Positions 1 through 8,912 of a stretch of 64,000 nt of DNA are shown here, in pieces. Positions within the stretch are counted from its first letter, which is position 1. Each line of letters begins with the position of its first letter. The notes under the pieces are model-generated. The model had not been told where the DNA came from and did no database searches. It saw only the letters and a program-made list of their open reading frames with translations. Source of the stretch: Saccharothrix coeruleofusca (GTDB taxonomy: Bacteria > Actinomycetota > Actinomycetes > Mycobacteriales > Pseudonocardiaceae); assembly GCF_014648515.1 (NCBI RefSeq), contig NZ_BMRG01000020.1, positions 80,788-144,787 on the forward strand, read 5' to 3'. Made by a program: the position numbers and the translations under genes.

Positions 1-264
1 TTCGCACACCACCAGCACGCGCAGGTTGAGCCACAGCCCGTCCAGCACGGCGGGCAGCGCGCGCCACGCCGTCGCGGGGTCGAAGAACGACTGGCGCACG
101 CGCGGCCAGCCGGGTGAGCCGGTGACCGCCACCCACACCAGCGCGGCGAAGACGACCGTGGAGACCAGGGCGATCGCGGTGGACCGCCGGGATCGGGAAC
201 GCCGGTAGGCCAGCCGTTCCCGGTGCAGCTCGCTGACCACTCCGGCGCGGACCACCCCGGTCAC
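1..264 (-). CDS. amino-acid ABC transporter permease, N-terminal part (cut by window edge)
   Basis: Only the first 88 codons lie in the window; the rest is beyond position 1. The visible part has a basic N-terminus rich in Arg, one membrane helix (VVFAALVWVAV), and the segment FFDPATAWRALPAVLDGLWL, which is typical just before the permease core of glutamate/glutamine-type (HisMQ/GlnP) importers. The GTG start overlaps the stop of the upstream substrate-binding protein by 4 bp (GTGA), so the two are translationally coupled. Substrate class is inferred from the partner gene; specificity is not visible. Confidence 0.8.
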   Translation of the reverse strand, partial: MTGVVRAGVVSELHRERLAYRRSRSRRSTAIALVSTVVFAALVWVAVTGSPGWPRVRQSFFDPATAWRALPAVLDGLWLNLRVLVVCE

Positions 265-1115
265 TTCAGCTCGGGCGCGGTGCCCGCGCCCGCCAGCCAC
301 TCCCGCTCCAGCTCGGCGAGCTTGCCGTTCTCCTTGAGCCGGGTGACCGCCAGCGACACGCAGCCGGTGAGCGGGCTGCCCTTGTCCAGCACGATGCCGA
401 ACTGCTCGGGCTTGCCGTCGCCGGGCGGGATCTGGCCGACGATCTTGCCGCCCTCCAGCTCGGCGGAGGTGATGAAGAACGCCGTCGGCAGGTCCACCAC
501 CAGCGCGTCGACCTGGCCCGCCCGCAGCGCGGCCTTGGCGTCGTCGTTGGTGTTGTAGACCGCCACGGGCTGCTCGGGCTGCAGCCGCTGCGCGGCGTTG
601 TAGCTGGTGGTGCCCACCTGGGCGCCGACCTTGACCTTGCGCAGGTCGGCCAGCGTGGTCGCGGTCGCCGCCTTGGACGAGGCCAGGGTGACCACCGCCT
701 GGCCCACGTCGTAGTAGGGCGCGGAGAAGTCGACCGCCTGCTTGCGCTCCTCGGTGATGGAGAACTCGTTGAGGTCGAGGTCGTAGGACTTCCGGCCGGG
801 CTGGATGGCGGCGTTGAACGGCACGCGCGTCCACGTCACGTCTTCCTTGGCGTAGCCCAGTTCCCCGGCCACCGCGTAGGCCACGGCGGACTCGAAGCCC
901 TTGCCGTTGGACGGGTCGTCGTCCACGAACCACGGCTCGTACACGGGCTGGTCGGTGCCGAAGGTGAGCTTGCCCGGCTGCAGGGTCTTCAGCTCCGCCT
1001 TGGTGCACGCGGCGCCGTCGACCTGGTTCGGCGCGGGCTGCTGGGGCTGGTCCGCGGGCGCGCAGGCGCTGGCGGCGAACGCGGTGGCGGTGAGGATCAG
1101 AGCGGCGGAACGCAT
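261..1115 (-). CDS. glutamate/polar amino-acid ABC transporter substrate-binding lipoprotein
   Basis: A 284-aa family-3 solute-binding protein (SBP_bac_3). The start chosen is the ATG that gives a short hydrophobic lipoprotein signal ending in a Cys (AASAC, Cys about residue 18); a longer frame upstream would add 16 residues with no signal function. After the lipobox come the usual lobes: LTFGTDQPVYEPWFV at the start of lobe 1, LDLNEFSITEERKQAVDFSAPYY in the ligand-binding region, and KVGAQVGTTSYNAAQ in lobe 2. It would capture an amino acid outside the membrane and pass it to the permease encoded next. It is divergent from purC with about 60 bp between. Confidence 0.9.
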   Translation of the reverse strand: MRSAALILTATAFAASACAPADQPQQPAPNQVDGAACTKAELKTLQPGKLTFGTDQPVYEPWFVDDDPSNGKGFESAVAYAVAGELGYAKEDVTWTRVPFNAAIQPGRKSYDLDLNEFSITEERKQAVDFSAPYYDVGQAVVTLASSKAATATTLADLRKVKVGAQVGTTSYNAAQRLQPEQPVAVYNTNDDAKAALRAGQVDALVVDLPTAFFITSAELEGGKIVGQIPPGDGKPEQFGIVLDKGSPLTGCVSLAVTRLKENGKLAELEREWLAGAGTAPELK

Positions 1116-1164
1116 GGCGCAATCTTGCCCCGGGCGGCGAGCCGTGCCCATGAGCTGGGACAAG

Positions 1165-1170
1165 TAGGCT
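1165..1170 (+). promoter_or_regulatory. leaderless -10 element of purC
   Basis: TAGGCT lies 6 nt before the GTG start of purC, the spacing expected if transcription begins at the start codon. No Shine-Dalgarno sequence is visible before this GTG. No good -35 box is seen, which is usual for actinobacterial promoters. Confidence 0.5.
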
Positions 1171-1176
1171 GCGCGC

Positions 1177-2061
1177 GTGCCTGAGCTCGCTGATTACCCC
1201 GTGGTCGCCACCGGCAAGGTCCGCTCGGTCCACGCGGTCGACGACGACCTGCTGCTGTTCGTGGCGTCGGACCGGATCTCCGCCTACGACCACGTGCTGA
1301 GCACGCCCATCCCGGACAAGGGGCGGGTGCTCACCGCGATGAGCGTGTTCTGGTTCGAGCGGTTCGCCGACCTGGTGCCCAACCACCTGGTGGCCTGGGA
1401 CGACCCGCGCATCCCGGCGTCGGTGCGGGGGCGGGCGCTGCTGGTGCGGCGGCTGGAGATGCTGCCGGTGGAGTGCGTCGCGCGCGGCTACCTGACCGGG
1501 TCGGGCATGGCCGAGTACCGGGAGACCGGGGCGGTGTGCGGGGTCCGGCTGCCCGAGGGCCTGGTGGAGGCGTCCGAGCTGGAGTCCCCGATCTTCACCC
1601 CCGCCACCAAGGCGGAGATCGGCGCGCACGACGAGAACGTCAGCTTCGAGCACGTCCAGGCGCAGGTCGGCGAGGAGCTGGCCGCCGCGCTGCGCGAGGC
1701 CACGCTGCGGGTGTACTCGGCGGGGCGCGAGTTCGCCCGGTCGCGCGGGGTGATCCTGGCCGACACCAAGTTCGAGTTCGGCCTTGGCCCGGACGGCGAG
1801 CTGGTGCTGGGCGACGAGGTGCTCACGCCGGACTCGTCCCGCTACTGGCCCGCCGAGGGCTACCGGGCCGGGCACGTGCAGCCGTCGTTCGACAAGCAGT
1901 TCGTGCGCGACTGGCTGACCTCGCCCGCCTCCGGCTGGGACCGCGCGGGCGACACCCCGCCCCCGCCGCTGCCCGACGACGTGGTGGCCGCGACCAGGGC
2001 GCGCTACGTCGAGGCGTACGAGCGGATCACCGGCCTGTCGTTCGCGGACTGGATCGCCTAG
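1177..2061 (+). CDS. purC: phosphoribosylaminoimidazole-succinocarboxamide synthase (SAICAR synthetase)
   Basis: A 294-aa PurC that joins CAIR and aspartate using ATP in de novo purine synthesis (cytosol). It has the N-terminal ATP-binding segment [30 protein letters not shown], the substrate region [11 protein letters not shown], and [16 protein letters not shown], all hallmarks of the family. Length is normal for the yeast-type/actinobacterial form. The GTG start is supported by a -10 box immediately upstream (leaderless). It begins a purine gene set that continues at purSQL, purF and purM in this window. Confidence 0.97.
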   Translation: MPELADYPVVATGKVRSVHAVDDDLLLFVASDRISAYDHVLSTPIPDKGRVLTAMSVFWFERFADLVPNHLVAWDDPRIPASVRGRALLVRRLEMLPVECVARGYLTGSGMAEYRETGAVCGVRLPEGLVEASELESPIFTPATKAEIGAHDENVSFEHVQAQVGEELAAALREATLRVYSAGREFARSRGVILADTKFEFGLGPDGELVLGDEVLTPDSSRYWPAEGYRAGHVQPSFDKQFVRDWLTSPASGWDRAGDTPPPPLPDDVVAATRARYVEAYERITGLSFADWIA

Positions 2062-2136
2062 GGAATTCGCCAGGTCCGCACCGGGGAGCCACCTGGCCGT
2101 CAGCTCGACGACACCGCGGTGCGGCGCACTGGTGGC

Positions 2137-2826
2137 ATGGCTGCGCGCCTCGTGGTCTCGCTGTCCGGCATCGGGCCGAGCACGCTCGCCCGGTGCGTCG
2201 AGCTGGCCGCCGACCTGGACCGCCGGTCGGTGCCGCTGTCGCTGCTGCTGGCGCCGCGCCGGGCGGTGGAGGGGGAGGCGCTGGACTGGGTGCGGCTGCG
2301 GCTGCGCGCAGGCGACGCGCTGGTCCAGCACGGCAGCGACCTGCGGGCCGACCCGTTCTCACCGCGCAGGCGGGCCGAGTTCGCCGCGCTGCCCGCGCAC
2401 GAGGCCGGGTTGCGGCTGATCGCGGCGCGGGCGGCGTTCGCCCGGCTCGGCCTGGCGACCGACCTGTTCGCGCCGCCCGGCTGGGCGGTCTCGGCGGGCG
2501 CGCTGGTGGCGCTGGCCCGGCACCGGTTCGCGCTGTGCGCGGACGCGGCGGGCGTGCGCGACCTGCGCACCGGCGGGGTGCTGCCGGGGCGGGTGCGCCG
2601 GGTCGGCGGCGACCACTGGCGGTACCTGCTGGGCGTGCGGCGGGCGCTGCGCCGGGGCGCGCTGGTCCGGGTCGCGGTCGACGCCGCCGACCTGGACCGC
2701 CTCGGCCCCCGGCAGGCGGTCCTGGACGCGGTCGACCTGGCGCTGGCGCACGCCGCCGAGCCCACCACCTACCGCCTGCTGCTTGCGGTCACAGCTCGAT
2801 CGACTCACCGCGCGGCAGCACCCTGA
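2137..2826 (+). CDS. DUF2334-type polysaccharide-deacetylase-fold protein
   Basis: A 229-aa protein starting LVVSLSGIGPSTLARC. It resembles the DUF2334 branch of the polysaccharide deacetylase fold: strand-helix repeats, a QHG motif (about residue 64) and a CADAAGVRDLRTG region. The usual metal-binding Asp/His of active deacetylases is not obvious at the N-terminus (SLSGI where SIHDV is usual), so activity is doubtful. Start: ATG at 2137, though a GTG 18 nt upstream is in frame. Its 3' end overlaps the convergent MBL-fold gene by 38 bp. It follows purC with a 75-bp gap. Confidence 0.7.
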   Translation: MAARLVVSLSGIGPSTLARCVELAADLDRRSVPLSLLLAPRRAVEGEALDWVRLRLRAGDALVQHGSDLRADPFSPRRRAEFAALPAHEAGLRLIAARAAFARLGLATDLFAPPGWAVSAGALVALARHRFALCADAAGVRDLRTGGVLPGRVRRVGGDHWRYLLGVRRALRRGALVRVAVDAADLDRLGPRQAVLDAVDLALAHAAEPTTYRLLLAVTARSTHRAAAP

Positions 2827-3418
2827 ACTCCACGCCCTCCGGCGCGGTGCCCGCCAGCACGCGGTAGTGCAGCTCCGGCACCGCCAGCACGGCCTCGTGG
2901 ATGGGGATGGCCACGCGCGGGCCGACCGCCGCGAGGAAGTCCGCGCCCTCCGACACCTTCATCCACGGCCCGGCGGCGGGCAGGCCCAGCACGTTGATTC
3001 GCTGCTCGGGCACGGCCAGCGAGTCGCCGGGGTGGTAGAACGCGCCGTGGTCGACCAGGTAGCCGACGTTGGGCGGCACCGGAACGGCCGGGTGGATGGG
3101 CGCGTGGTCGGCGGCGAGCACGTGCACGGTCGCGCCCGCCAGCTCCAGCACGTCGCCCGGCCGCGCCACCAGCGGGCCCAGGTCCTCGTGCGGCTCCGCC
3201 GAGCCGTGGTCGAGCACCAGCCGCGCGCCGGGGTTGGCCGCCAGCAGCGCGGGCAGGCGCTCGGGGTCGAGGTGGTCCGGGTGCTGGTGGGTGACCAGCA
3301 CCGCGTCCAGCTCCTCCACCACCTCGAAGCCGGAGGAGTACCCGCCGGGGTCGAACAGCAGGCGTGCCGAGCCGGTGTCCACCAGGAGGCACGAGTGCCC
3401 GAAGTGCGTTATCCGCAT
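2789..3418 (-). CDS. MBL-fold metal-dependent hydrolase (UlaG-like)
   Basis: A 209-aa metallo-beta-lactamase-fold protein. It begins MRITHFGHSCLLVDTGSARL, then has the metal-binding motif THQHPDHLD (about residue 43), LVLDHGSA, LAADHAPIHP, and a C-terminal GAFYHPGDS. This arrangement is typical of the small UlaG-like subfamily, whose members hydrolyse lactones or phosphodiesters; the true substrate is not deducible. It overlaps the 3' end of the DUF2334 gene on the other strand. Confidence 0.85.
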   Translation of the reverse strand: MRITHFGHSCLLVDTGSARLLFDPGGYSSGFEVVEELDAVLVTHQHPDHLDPERLPALLAANPGARLVLDHGSAEPHEDLGPLVARPGDVLELAGATVHVLAADHAPIHPAVPVPPNVGYLVDHGAFYHPGDSLAVPEQRINVLGLPAAGPWMKVSEGADFLAAVGPRVAIPIHEAVLAVPELHYRVLAGTAPEGVEFRVLPRGESIEL

Positions 3419-3460
3419 GGTCGGAGTTCTACGCCCGTGCGGGCGAGCCGCAACACGGGC

Positions 3461-3616
3461 TCAGCCCATCGCGGCGTGGCCGCGCGGCAGCCACAGCGGC
3501 AGCCACAGCGGCAGCGACTACGGCCCCGACCACGGGCTGACGCCGTGGCGCGCCAGCACCTCGACCGCCACCGCCTTGCCGAGGAAGACCGTCCCGCCCA
3601 GCACCGGGGTCCGCAT
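3461..3616 (-). pseudogene. remnant of an NAD-dependent epimerase/reductase with internal deletion
   Basis: On the minus strand an ATG at 3616 opens a typical Rossmann start, MRTPVLGGTVFLGKAVAVEV (GGTxFLG nucleotide-binding loop), which then runs straight into a sequence resembling the late part of the same family (LARHGVSPWSGP), a TAG stop, and in the same frame LPLWLPLWLPRGHAAMG. A 12-bp direct duplication (CTGCCGCTGTGG) doubles the LPLW unit. Read as one gene this is an epimerase that lost most of its middle and acquired a stop. The homology call is by eye; the rest of the 3419-3730 gap holds nothing I can identify. Confidence 0.5.
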
Positions 3617-3730
3617 GACCCCGCCCTGCGGGCCGTCGCGAGGTCCCGCCACCACGTCAGCCGATGGTGAACACCGCCCGATCGTGGGTATCAAGTTCGG
3701 GGGGAACGGCGTGGTGCCGATTGACCACGT

Positions 3731-4273
3731 GTGAGTACCCACGCGTTTGTCGACGAGTCGATCCGCAACGGCACCTACTTGCTGGCCGCGGCGATCGTCG
3801 ACCCGAAGGATCTGGCACTCCTTCGCGGCGCACTGCGCACGCTGCTGCTGCCGGGACAAGCCGAACTGCACTTCAAGAAGGAAACGCCCGCCCGCAGGCG
3901 GTTGATCATGGCGAGGTTGTGCGCCGAGGGTGCGCGCGTGCGCATCTACCGGCGAACCTGCGGCAAGCACAGCGAAGTCGCTCGGCAGGAGTGCCTGGCG
4001 GCGTTGACCCGTGACCTGCTCGACTCGGGTGCCGTGCGATTGGTGCTCGACACCAGGGAGGACCGTGACATCAACGACGTGCACACCATTCGCACGGCGC
4101 TGGGCAAGCTGCCGAAGGAATCGCAGATGACCTACGAGCACATGGTCAGCACGCAGGAGCGACTGCTGTGGATCGCCGACGCGGTCGCGTGGTCCTACGG
4201 AGCCGGAGGGGACTGGCTGCGGCGTGCTCAGCGGGTGATCGCCGATGTGGTCGACCTGGACGACTGGTCCTAG
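3731..4273 (+). CDS. DUF3800-like protein (putative RNase H-fold nuclease)
   Basis: A 180-aa protein with the DUF3800 pattern: FVDES at the N-terminus (residues 6-10), LHFKKE, a central LVLDTREDRDINDV strand, and the late WIADAVAWSYG segment. These spaced acidic residues fit an RNase H-like active site. DUF3800 proteins are common near mobile and defence genes, but none is next to it here. The GTG start follows a gap carrying an epimerase remnant; codon use is somewhat less GC-biased than purC or purL (by eye). It ends at a clear hairpin. Function unknown; acquired origin is inferred. Confidence 0.6.
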   Translation: MSTHAFVDESIRNGTYLLAAAIVDPKDLALLRGALRTLLLPGQAELHFKKETPARRRLIMARLCAEGARVRIYRRTCGKHSEVARQECLAALTRDLLDSGAVRLVLDTREDRDINDVHTIRTALGKLPKESQMTYEHMVSTQERLLWIADAVAWSYGAGGDWLRRAQRVIADVVDLDDWS

Positions 4274-4283
4274 AAAGCGCGAA

Positions 4284-4317
4284 ACCCAGCCGTCGACCGT
4301 CCGGACGTTGGCTGGGT
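4284..4317 (+). terminator. terminator after DUF3800 gene
   Basis: Inverted repeat ACCCAGCC / GGCTGGGT with an 18-nt loop, starting 10 nt after the stop codon of the DUF3800 gene. No long T tract follows, as is common in actinobacteria. Confidence 0.6.
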
Positions 4318-4434
4318 CCACTTCCTCGGCCTACGGGGCCTTGGCAAGACTTACTCTAACAAAACCCCTCCCCGGACCACCTCCTCACGATCGGGTGATT
4401 TCCGGTGAACGTGGGCCGCCCCACACCTGTGAAG

Positions 4435-4461
4435 TTGATGAACACCCAGCTCAGGTAGGCT
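4435..4461 (+). promoter_or_regulatory. candidate promoter of purSQL
   Basis: TTGATG (4435-4440) and TAGGCT (4456-4461) are separated by 15 bp, about 40 bp before purS. The -10 hexamer is identical to that before purC. Spacing is short, so this is tentative. The remaining sequence between 4318 and 4434 holds nothing I recognise. Confidence 0.35.
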
Positions 4462-4502
4462 TCGGCAGTACCGCCAGCCCTCCTACCTTGGAGCAGCCTG
4501 TC

Positions 4503-4742
4503 GTGGCCCGAGTCGTCGTCGACGTCATGCCGAAGCCCGAGATCCTCGACCCGCAAGGACAGGCGGTGGCCAACGCGCTGCCCCGCCTCGGCTTTGCCGG
4601 TGTCACCAGCGTCCGCCAGGGCAAGCACTTCGAGCTGGAGGTCGCCGACGACGTCGACGACGCCACGCTCGCCAAGATCGCGGAGAACTTCCTCGCCAAC
4701 CCGGTCATCGAGGACTGGGTGGTTCGGCGGGTGGAGGCATGA
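4503..4742 (+). CDS. purS: phosphoribosylformylglycinamidine synthase subunit PurS
   Basis: A 79-aa PurS, the small structural subunit that bridges PurQ and PurL in the FGAM synthase complex. It begins [20 protein letters not shown] and contains [19 protein letters not shown], both diagnostic. The GTG at 4503 is chosen because it gives the family's usual length and has GGAG about 10 nt upstream. Its stop overlaps the purQ start (ATGA). Confidence 0.95.
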   Translation: MARVVVDVMPKPEILDPQGQAVANALPRLGFAGVTSVRQGKHFELEVADDVDDATLAKIAENFLANPVIEDWVVRRVEA

Positions 4743-5410
4743 GGGTCGGGGTCATCACCTTCCCCGGCACGCTCGACGACGTCGACGCGTCGCGCGCGGT
4801 GGCCTACGCGGGCGGTGAGGCGGTCGCCCTCTGGCACGCCGACGCCGACCTCAAGGGCGTGGACGCGGTCGTCGTGCCCGGCGGCTTCTCCTACGGCGAC
4901 TACCTGCGCGCGGGCGCCATCGCCCGGTTCGCGCCGGTCATGGGCGAGGTCGTGGAGGCGGCCAAGCGGGGGATGCCGGTGCTGGGCATCTGCAACGGCT
5001 TCCAGATCCTGTGCGAGGCGCACCTGCTGCCCGGCGCGCTGACCCGCAACGACAAGCTGCACTTCGTGTGCCGCGACCAGTGGCTCAAGGTCGAGAACAA
5101 CGAGACCGCGTGGACCACGCGCTACGACGAGGGCGCGGAGATCCTGGTGCCGCTCAAGTCCGGTGAGGGCGGCTACCAGGCCGACCAGGCCACCCTGGAC
5201 GAGCTGGAGGGCGAGGGCCGGGTGGTGTTCCGCTACGCGGGCGGCAACCCCAACGGCTCGCGCAACGACATCGCGGGCATCACCAGCGCCAACGGCCGGG
5301 TGGTCGGGCTCATGCCGCACCCCGAGCACGCCATCGACGCCCTGACCGGGCCCAGCGACGACGGCCTCGGCATCTTCCTGTCCCTGCTGGACGCGGTGGT
5401 GAGCGCGTGA
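4739..5410 (+). CDS. purQ: phosphoribosylformylglycinamidine synthase subunit PurQ (glutaminase)
   Basis: A 223-aa class-I glutamine amidotransferase that supplies ammonia to PurL. The nucleophile lies in GICNGFQIL (Cys about residue 84), with [12 protein letters not shown] before it and the His-x-Glu of MPHPEHAID near the C-terminus. It overlaps purS and purL by 4 bp at each end, so the three subunits are translationally coupled. Confidence 0.97.
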   Translation: MRVGVITFPGTLDDVDASRAVAYAGGEAVALWHADADLKGVDAVVVPGGFSYGDYLRAGAIARFAPVMGEVVEAAKRGMPVLGICNGFQILCEAHLLPGALTRNDKLHFVCRDQWLKVENNETAWTTRYDEGAEILVPLKSGEGGYQADQATLDELEGEGRVVFRYAGGNPNGSRNDIAGITSANGRVVGLMPHPEHAIDALTGPSDDGLGIFLSLLDAVVSA

Positions 5411-7671
5411 ACCAGGTCGACACCGTCAAGAACGCCGAGGCCACGCCCGAGGTCGAGCAGCCCTACCGCGAGCTGGGCCTGAAGGACGACGAGTACGCCC
5501 GCATCCGGGAGATCCTGGGCCGCAGGCCCACGGACGCCGAGCTGGCCATGTACTCGGTGATGTGGAGCGAGCACTGCTCCTACAAGTCGTCCAAGGTGCA
5601 CCTGAAGTACTTCGGCGAGACCACCACCGACGAGATGCGCGAGAAGATGCTCGCGGGCATCGGTGAGAACGCGGGCGTGGTGGACATCGGCGACGGCTGG
5701 GCGGTCACCTTCAAGGTGGAGAGCCACAACCACCCGTCCTACGTCGAGCCCTACCAGGGCGCGGCGACCGGTGTCGGCGGCATCGTGCGCGACATCCTGG
5801 CGATGGGCGCGCGTCCGCTGGCCGTGATGGACCCGCTGCGGTTCGGCCCGGCCGACGCGCCGGACACCCGCCGGGTGCTGCCGGGCATCGTGGCCGGCGT
5901 CGGCGGCTACGGCAACTGCCTCGGCCTGCCCAACATCGGCGGCGAGGTCGTCTTCGACCCGTCCTACGCGGGCAACCCGCTGGTCAACGCCCTGTGCGTG
6001 GGCGCGATGCGGGTGGAGGACCTGCACCTGGCGCACGCCTCGGGCGCGGGCAACAAGGTCATCCTCTACGGCGCGCGCACCGGCTTGGACGGCATCGGCG
6101 GCGTGTCGGTGCTGGCCAGCGAGACCTTCGACGACAGCGCGGGCAAGCGCAAGAAGCTGCCCAGCGTGCAGGTGGGCGACCCGTTCACCGAGAAGGTGCT
6201 GATCGAGTGCTCGCTGGAGCTGTTCGGGTCCGGCCTCGTGGTGGGCATCCAGGACCTGGGCGGCGCGGGCCTGTCCTGCGCGACCAGCGAGCTGGCCAGC
6301 GCCGGTGACGGCGGCATGCGGGTGTGGCTGGACCGGGTGCCGCTGCGCGCCACCGGCATGACGCCCGCCGAGGTGCTCTCCAGCGAGTCGCAGGAGCGCA
6401 TGTGCGCGGTGGTGCGGCCGGAGGACGTGGACGCCTTCATGGCGGTCTGCGCCAAGTGGGACGTCATCGCCACCGAGATCGGCGAGGTGACCGAGGGCGA
6501 CCGGCTGGTCATCACCTGGCACGACGAGGTCGTGGTGGACGTGCCGCCGCGCACCGTGGCGCACGAGGGTCCGGTCTACCAGCGGCCCGTCCAGCGGCCC
6601 GCCGACCAGGACCAGCTGCAGGCCAACACCCCGGACGCGCTGCCCCGGCCCGCCAGGGAAGAGCTGCTGGAGCTGGTCAAGACCATGGCCGCGTCGCCGA
6701 ACCTGGCCTCGCGCCGCTGGGTCACCCAGCAGTACGACCGGTACGTGCGCGGCGGCACGGTGCTGGCGCAGCCGTCGGACTCGGGCATGATCCGGATCGA
6801 CGAGTCGACCCAGCGCGGCGTGGCGCTGGCCACCGACTGCAACGGCCGCTACACCAGGCTGGACCCGTACGCGGGCGCGCAGCTGGCGCTGGCCGAGGCG
6901 TACCGGAACGTGGCCACCTCGGGCGCGACGCCGGTCGCGGTGACCAACTGCCTGAACTTCGGCTCGCCCGAGGACCCGGCGGTGATGTGGCAGTTCGAGC
7001 AGGCCGTGAAGGGCCTCGCGGACGGCTGCGCGGAGCTGGGCATCCCGGTCACCGGCGGCAACGTCAGCTTCTACAACCAGACCGGCTCGACGGCGATCCT
7101 GCCGACGCCGGTGGTGGGCGTGCTGGGCGTGATCGACGACGTGCGGCGGCGCATCCCGACCGGGATCGGCGCCGAGGCGGGCGAGACGCTGCTGCTGCTG
7201 GGCGAGACGCGCGAGGAGTTCGGCGGCTCGGAGTGGGCCCACCACGTGCACGGCCACCTGGGCGGGCTGCCGCCGAAGGTGGACCTGGCGCGGGAGAAGC
7301 TGCTGGGCGAGATCCTGGTGGCGGGTTCGCGGGACGGGATGCTGTCCGCCGCGCACGACCTGTCCGAGGGCGGTCTGGCGCAGGCGCTGGTGGAGGCCTG
7401 CCTGATCGGCGAGACCGGGGCGCGGGTCTTCCTGGAGGGCGACCTGTTCACCGAGCTGTTCAGCGAGTCCGCGGGCCGGGTGCTGGTGGCCGTGCCGCGC
7501 ACCGAGGAGCTGCGGTTCACCGACATGTGCACCGCGCGCGGCCTGCCGTGGCGCAAGGTGGGCGTGGTGGACCCGGAGTCGAAGGCCCTGGAGATCCAGG
7601 GGCTGGGCGAGCTGGGCCTGGACGAGCTGCGCGCCGCCTGGGAGGGCACCCTCCCGGCCCTGTTCGACTGA
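5407..7671 (+). CDS. purL: phosphoribosylformylglycinamidine synthase subunit PurL
   Basis: A 754-aa small-type PurL, the ATP-dependent synthase that converts FGAR to FGAM using ammonia from PurQ. Visible landmarks are [12 protein letters not shown] (about residue 50), [37 protein letters not shown], and in the second half [21 protein letters not shown] and [11 protein letters not shown]. The length is typical for the form that works with PurS and PurQ. After the stop, the terminal TGTTCGACTGACG is repeated in slightly altered form twice, followed by a strong hairpin. Confidence 0.97.
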   Translation: MNQVDTVKNAEATPEVEQPYRELGLKDDEYARIREILGRRPTDAELAMYSVMWSEHCSYKSSKVHLKYFGETTTDEMREKMLAGIGENAGVVDIGDGWAVTFKVESHNHPSYVEPYQGAATGVGGIVRDILAMGARPLAVMDPLRFGPADAPDTRRVLPGIVAGVGGYGNCLGLPNIGGEVVFDPSYAGNPLVNALCVGAMRVEDLHLAHASGAGNKVILYGARTGLDGIGGVSVLASETFDDSAGKRKKLPSVQVGDPFTEKVLIECSLELFGSGLVVGIQDLGGAGLSCATSELASAGDGGMRVWLDRVPLRATGMTPAEVLSSESQERMCAVVRPEDVDAFMAVCAKWDVIATEIGEVTEGDRLVITWHDEVVVDVPPRTVAHEGPVYQRPVQRPADQDQLQANTPDALPRPAREELLELVKTMAASPNLASRRWVTQQYDRYVRGGTVLAQPSDSGMIRIDESTQRGVALATDCNGRYTRLDPYAGAQLALAEAYRNVATSGATPVAVTNCLNFGSPEDPAVMWQFEQAVKGLADGCAELGIPVTGGNVSFYNQTGSTAILPTPVVGVLGVIDDVRRRIPTGIGAEAGETLLLLGETREEFGGSEWAHHVHGHLGGLPPKVDLAREKLLGEILVAGSRDGMLSAAHDLSEGGLAQALVEACLIGETGARVFLEGDLFTELFSESAGRVLVAVPRTEELRFTDMCTARGLPWRKVGVVDPESKALEIQGLGELGLDELRAAWEGTLPALFD

Positions 7672-7704
7672 CGCTGTTCGACTGACGCCGTCCGACTGAC
7701 GGCA

Positions 7705-7742
7705 AAGGGGCTCCTCGGCGCGGATGCGCCGGGGAGCCCCTT
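7705..7742 (+). terminator. bidirectional terminator between purL and the lysozyme gene
   Basis: AAGGGGCTCC pairs with GGAGCCCCTT around a GC-rich loop that can itself pair (GGCGC/GCGCC). It sits between two convergent genes and can serve both. Confidence 0.75.
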
Positions 7743-7752
7743 CGCCGTCGGA

Positions 7753-8544
7753 TCAGCCGTTGGCCAGTGCCTGGAGCCGGTCGTAGGCCCCGTTGAACTC
7801 GTTCTGGTCGATGGGCGTGGACGAGTACTGCCAGATCGTGTAGACGCTCCACCCTCGGGGCAGCGTGCCGACGGTGGAGGCGTAGCGGGCGACCCACAGC
7901 GGGTTGGTGCTGCTGAAGTCGCCGTTGACGCACTGGTTCCACCAGGTGGTGGAGGTGTAGATGACCGGCCAGCGCCCGGTGCGCGCGTGGTAGGTGTCGC
8001 TGAACGCGAGTATCCATCCGGTCATCGCCGACGCGGACAGGCCGTAGCAGGTGCTGCCGTACGGGTTGTACTCCACGTCCAGCGCGCCGGGCAGCGTCTT
8101 GCCGTCGCCGGACCAGCCGCCGCCGTTGTCGACGAAGTAGTTGGCCTGGGCCGCGCCCCCGGAGCGGTCGGGCAGCGCGAAGTGGTAGGCGCCGCGGATC
8201 ATGCCGATGTTGTAGGACCCGTTGTACTGCTGGGCGAAGTACGGGTTGGTGTAGCCGGTGCCCTCGGTGGCCTTGACGTAGGCGAACCGCTTGCCCGCGT
8301 GCCACTGGGCGGCCCAGTCGACGTTGCCCTGGTGGCCGCTGACGTCGATGCCGTAGACCGCGGCCTGGGCGTCGGGGTCGGTGTCGATGGCGATGCGCTG
8401 GTCGCCGTGCCCCTCGTGCTTGGCGATCTGCGAGCCCATCGGGTGGTCCTCTTCGAGGCCCGCGTGGGCCGGGACGACCGCGGTGAGCAGGGCGGTGGTG
8501 GTGGTCGCGACCACCAGGGCGGCGCAGCGAAAGAGCGTTCTCAT
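7753..8544 (-). CDS. secreted GH25 lysozyme
   Basis: A 263-aa exported muramidase that cleaves the N-acetylmuramic acid linkage of peptidoglycan. A signal peptide (RCAALVVATTTTALLTAVVPAHAG) is followed by a roughly 45-residue linker and a GH25 domain from about residue 65: YGIDVSGHQGNVDW with the conserved DxS and H, FAYVKATEGTGY with the catalytic-region Glu, GAYHFALP, and LDVEYNPYG with the second acidic pair. The C-terminal WQYSSTPIDQNEFNG is also typical. AGGAG lies 7 nt before the ATG. No extra cell-wall-binding domain is present. Confidence 0.93.
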   Translation of the reverse strand: MRTLFRCAALVVATTTTALLTAVVPAHAGLEEDHPMGSQIAKHEGHGDQRIAIDTDPDAQAAVYGIDVSGHQGNVDWAAQWHAGKRFAYVKATEGTGYTNPYFAQQYNGSYNIGMIRGAYHFALPDRSGGAAQANYFVDNGGGWSGDGKTLPGALDVEYNPYGSTCYGLSASAMTGWILAFSDTYHARTGRWPVIYTSTTWWNQCVNGDFSSTNPLWVARYASTVGTLPRGWSVYTIWQYSSTPIDQNEFNGAYDRLQALANG

Positions 8545-8717
8545 CGTGCGACTCCTCGGGTCGAGCCAGTGCAGGGGGGTGACTCGAGGCAGCAGTGTGC
8601 TGCATTCCTAACGAGATGGCCAGGGTTCGTGTTAATTGGTCACGAGGACGGAGCAATGGCGACCGGGCACGGGTGGCCATCGAGCAGGTGAAGTCCCCCT
8701 TGGTGGCCGCGCACGCG

Positions 8718-8754
8718 ACGAGGGGGTGGGCCGCGACACGGCCCACCCCCTCGT
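8718..8754 (-). terminator. perfect 16-bp hairpin downstream of aldo/keto reductase
   Basis: ACGAGGGGGTGGGCCG and its exact complement flank a 5-nt loop. It lies 158 bp past the stop of the minus-strand aldo/keto reductase gene and 174 bp before the lysozyme start, so it most likely isolates the two transcripts. Confidence 0.6.
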
Positions 8755-8769
8755 GGTCGGGAGTGCCGG

Positions 8770-8829
8770 ACCTCGCGCAGCGGCCCGCCCGTGCGGGCGG
8801 ACCGCGAACGCGGACGGGTGTGCGAGGTC
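8770..8829. repeat. nested inverted repeat between aldo/keto reductase and lysozyme genes
   Basis: Outer arms ACCTCGCGCA and TGTGCGAGGT pair with one mismatch and enclose an inner perfect hairpin CCGCCCG/CGGGCGG (8785-8800). Together with the hairpin at 8718-8754 it fills most of the 367-bp gap 8545-8912, which has no credible gene. It could be a second terminator or a structured RNA; the role is unknown. Confidence 0.4.
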
Positions 8830-8912
8830 ATCGACTCCCCGTTCGGTCGGCGGCGCTGGTACTCCCGGTCTAGAGCGTCCGGTCTTTCCGCCGCCGCCGC
8901 ATCCGGGGGGCG

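Noticed and set aside
4318-4502. Possible purine riboswitch before purS
   Set aside because: I could not find the conserved core or a convincing three-stem fold.
5233-7356. Long minus-strand frame opposite purL
   Set aside because: His/Arg/Val-rich translation with no domain, fully antisense to purL, which has all family motifs.
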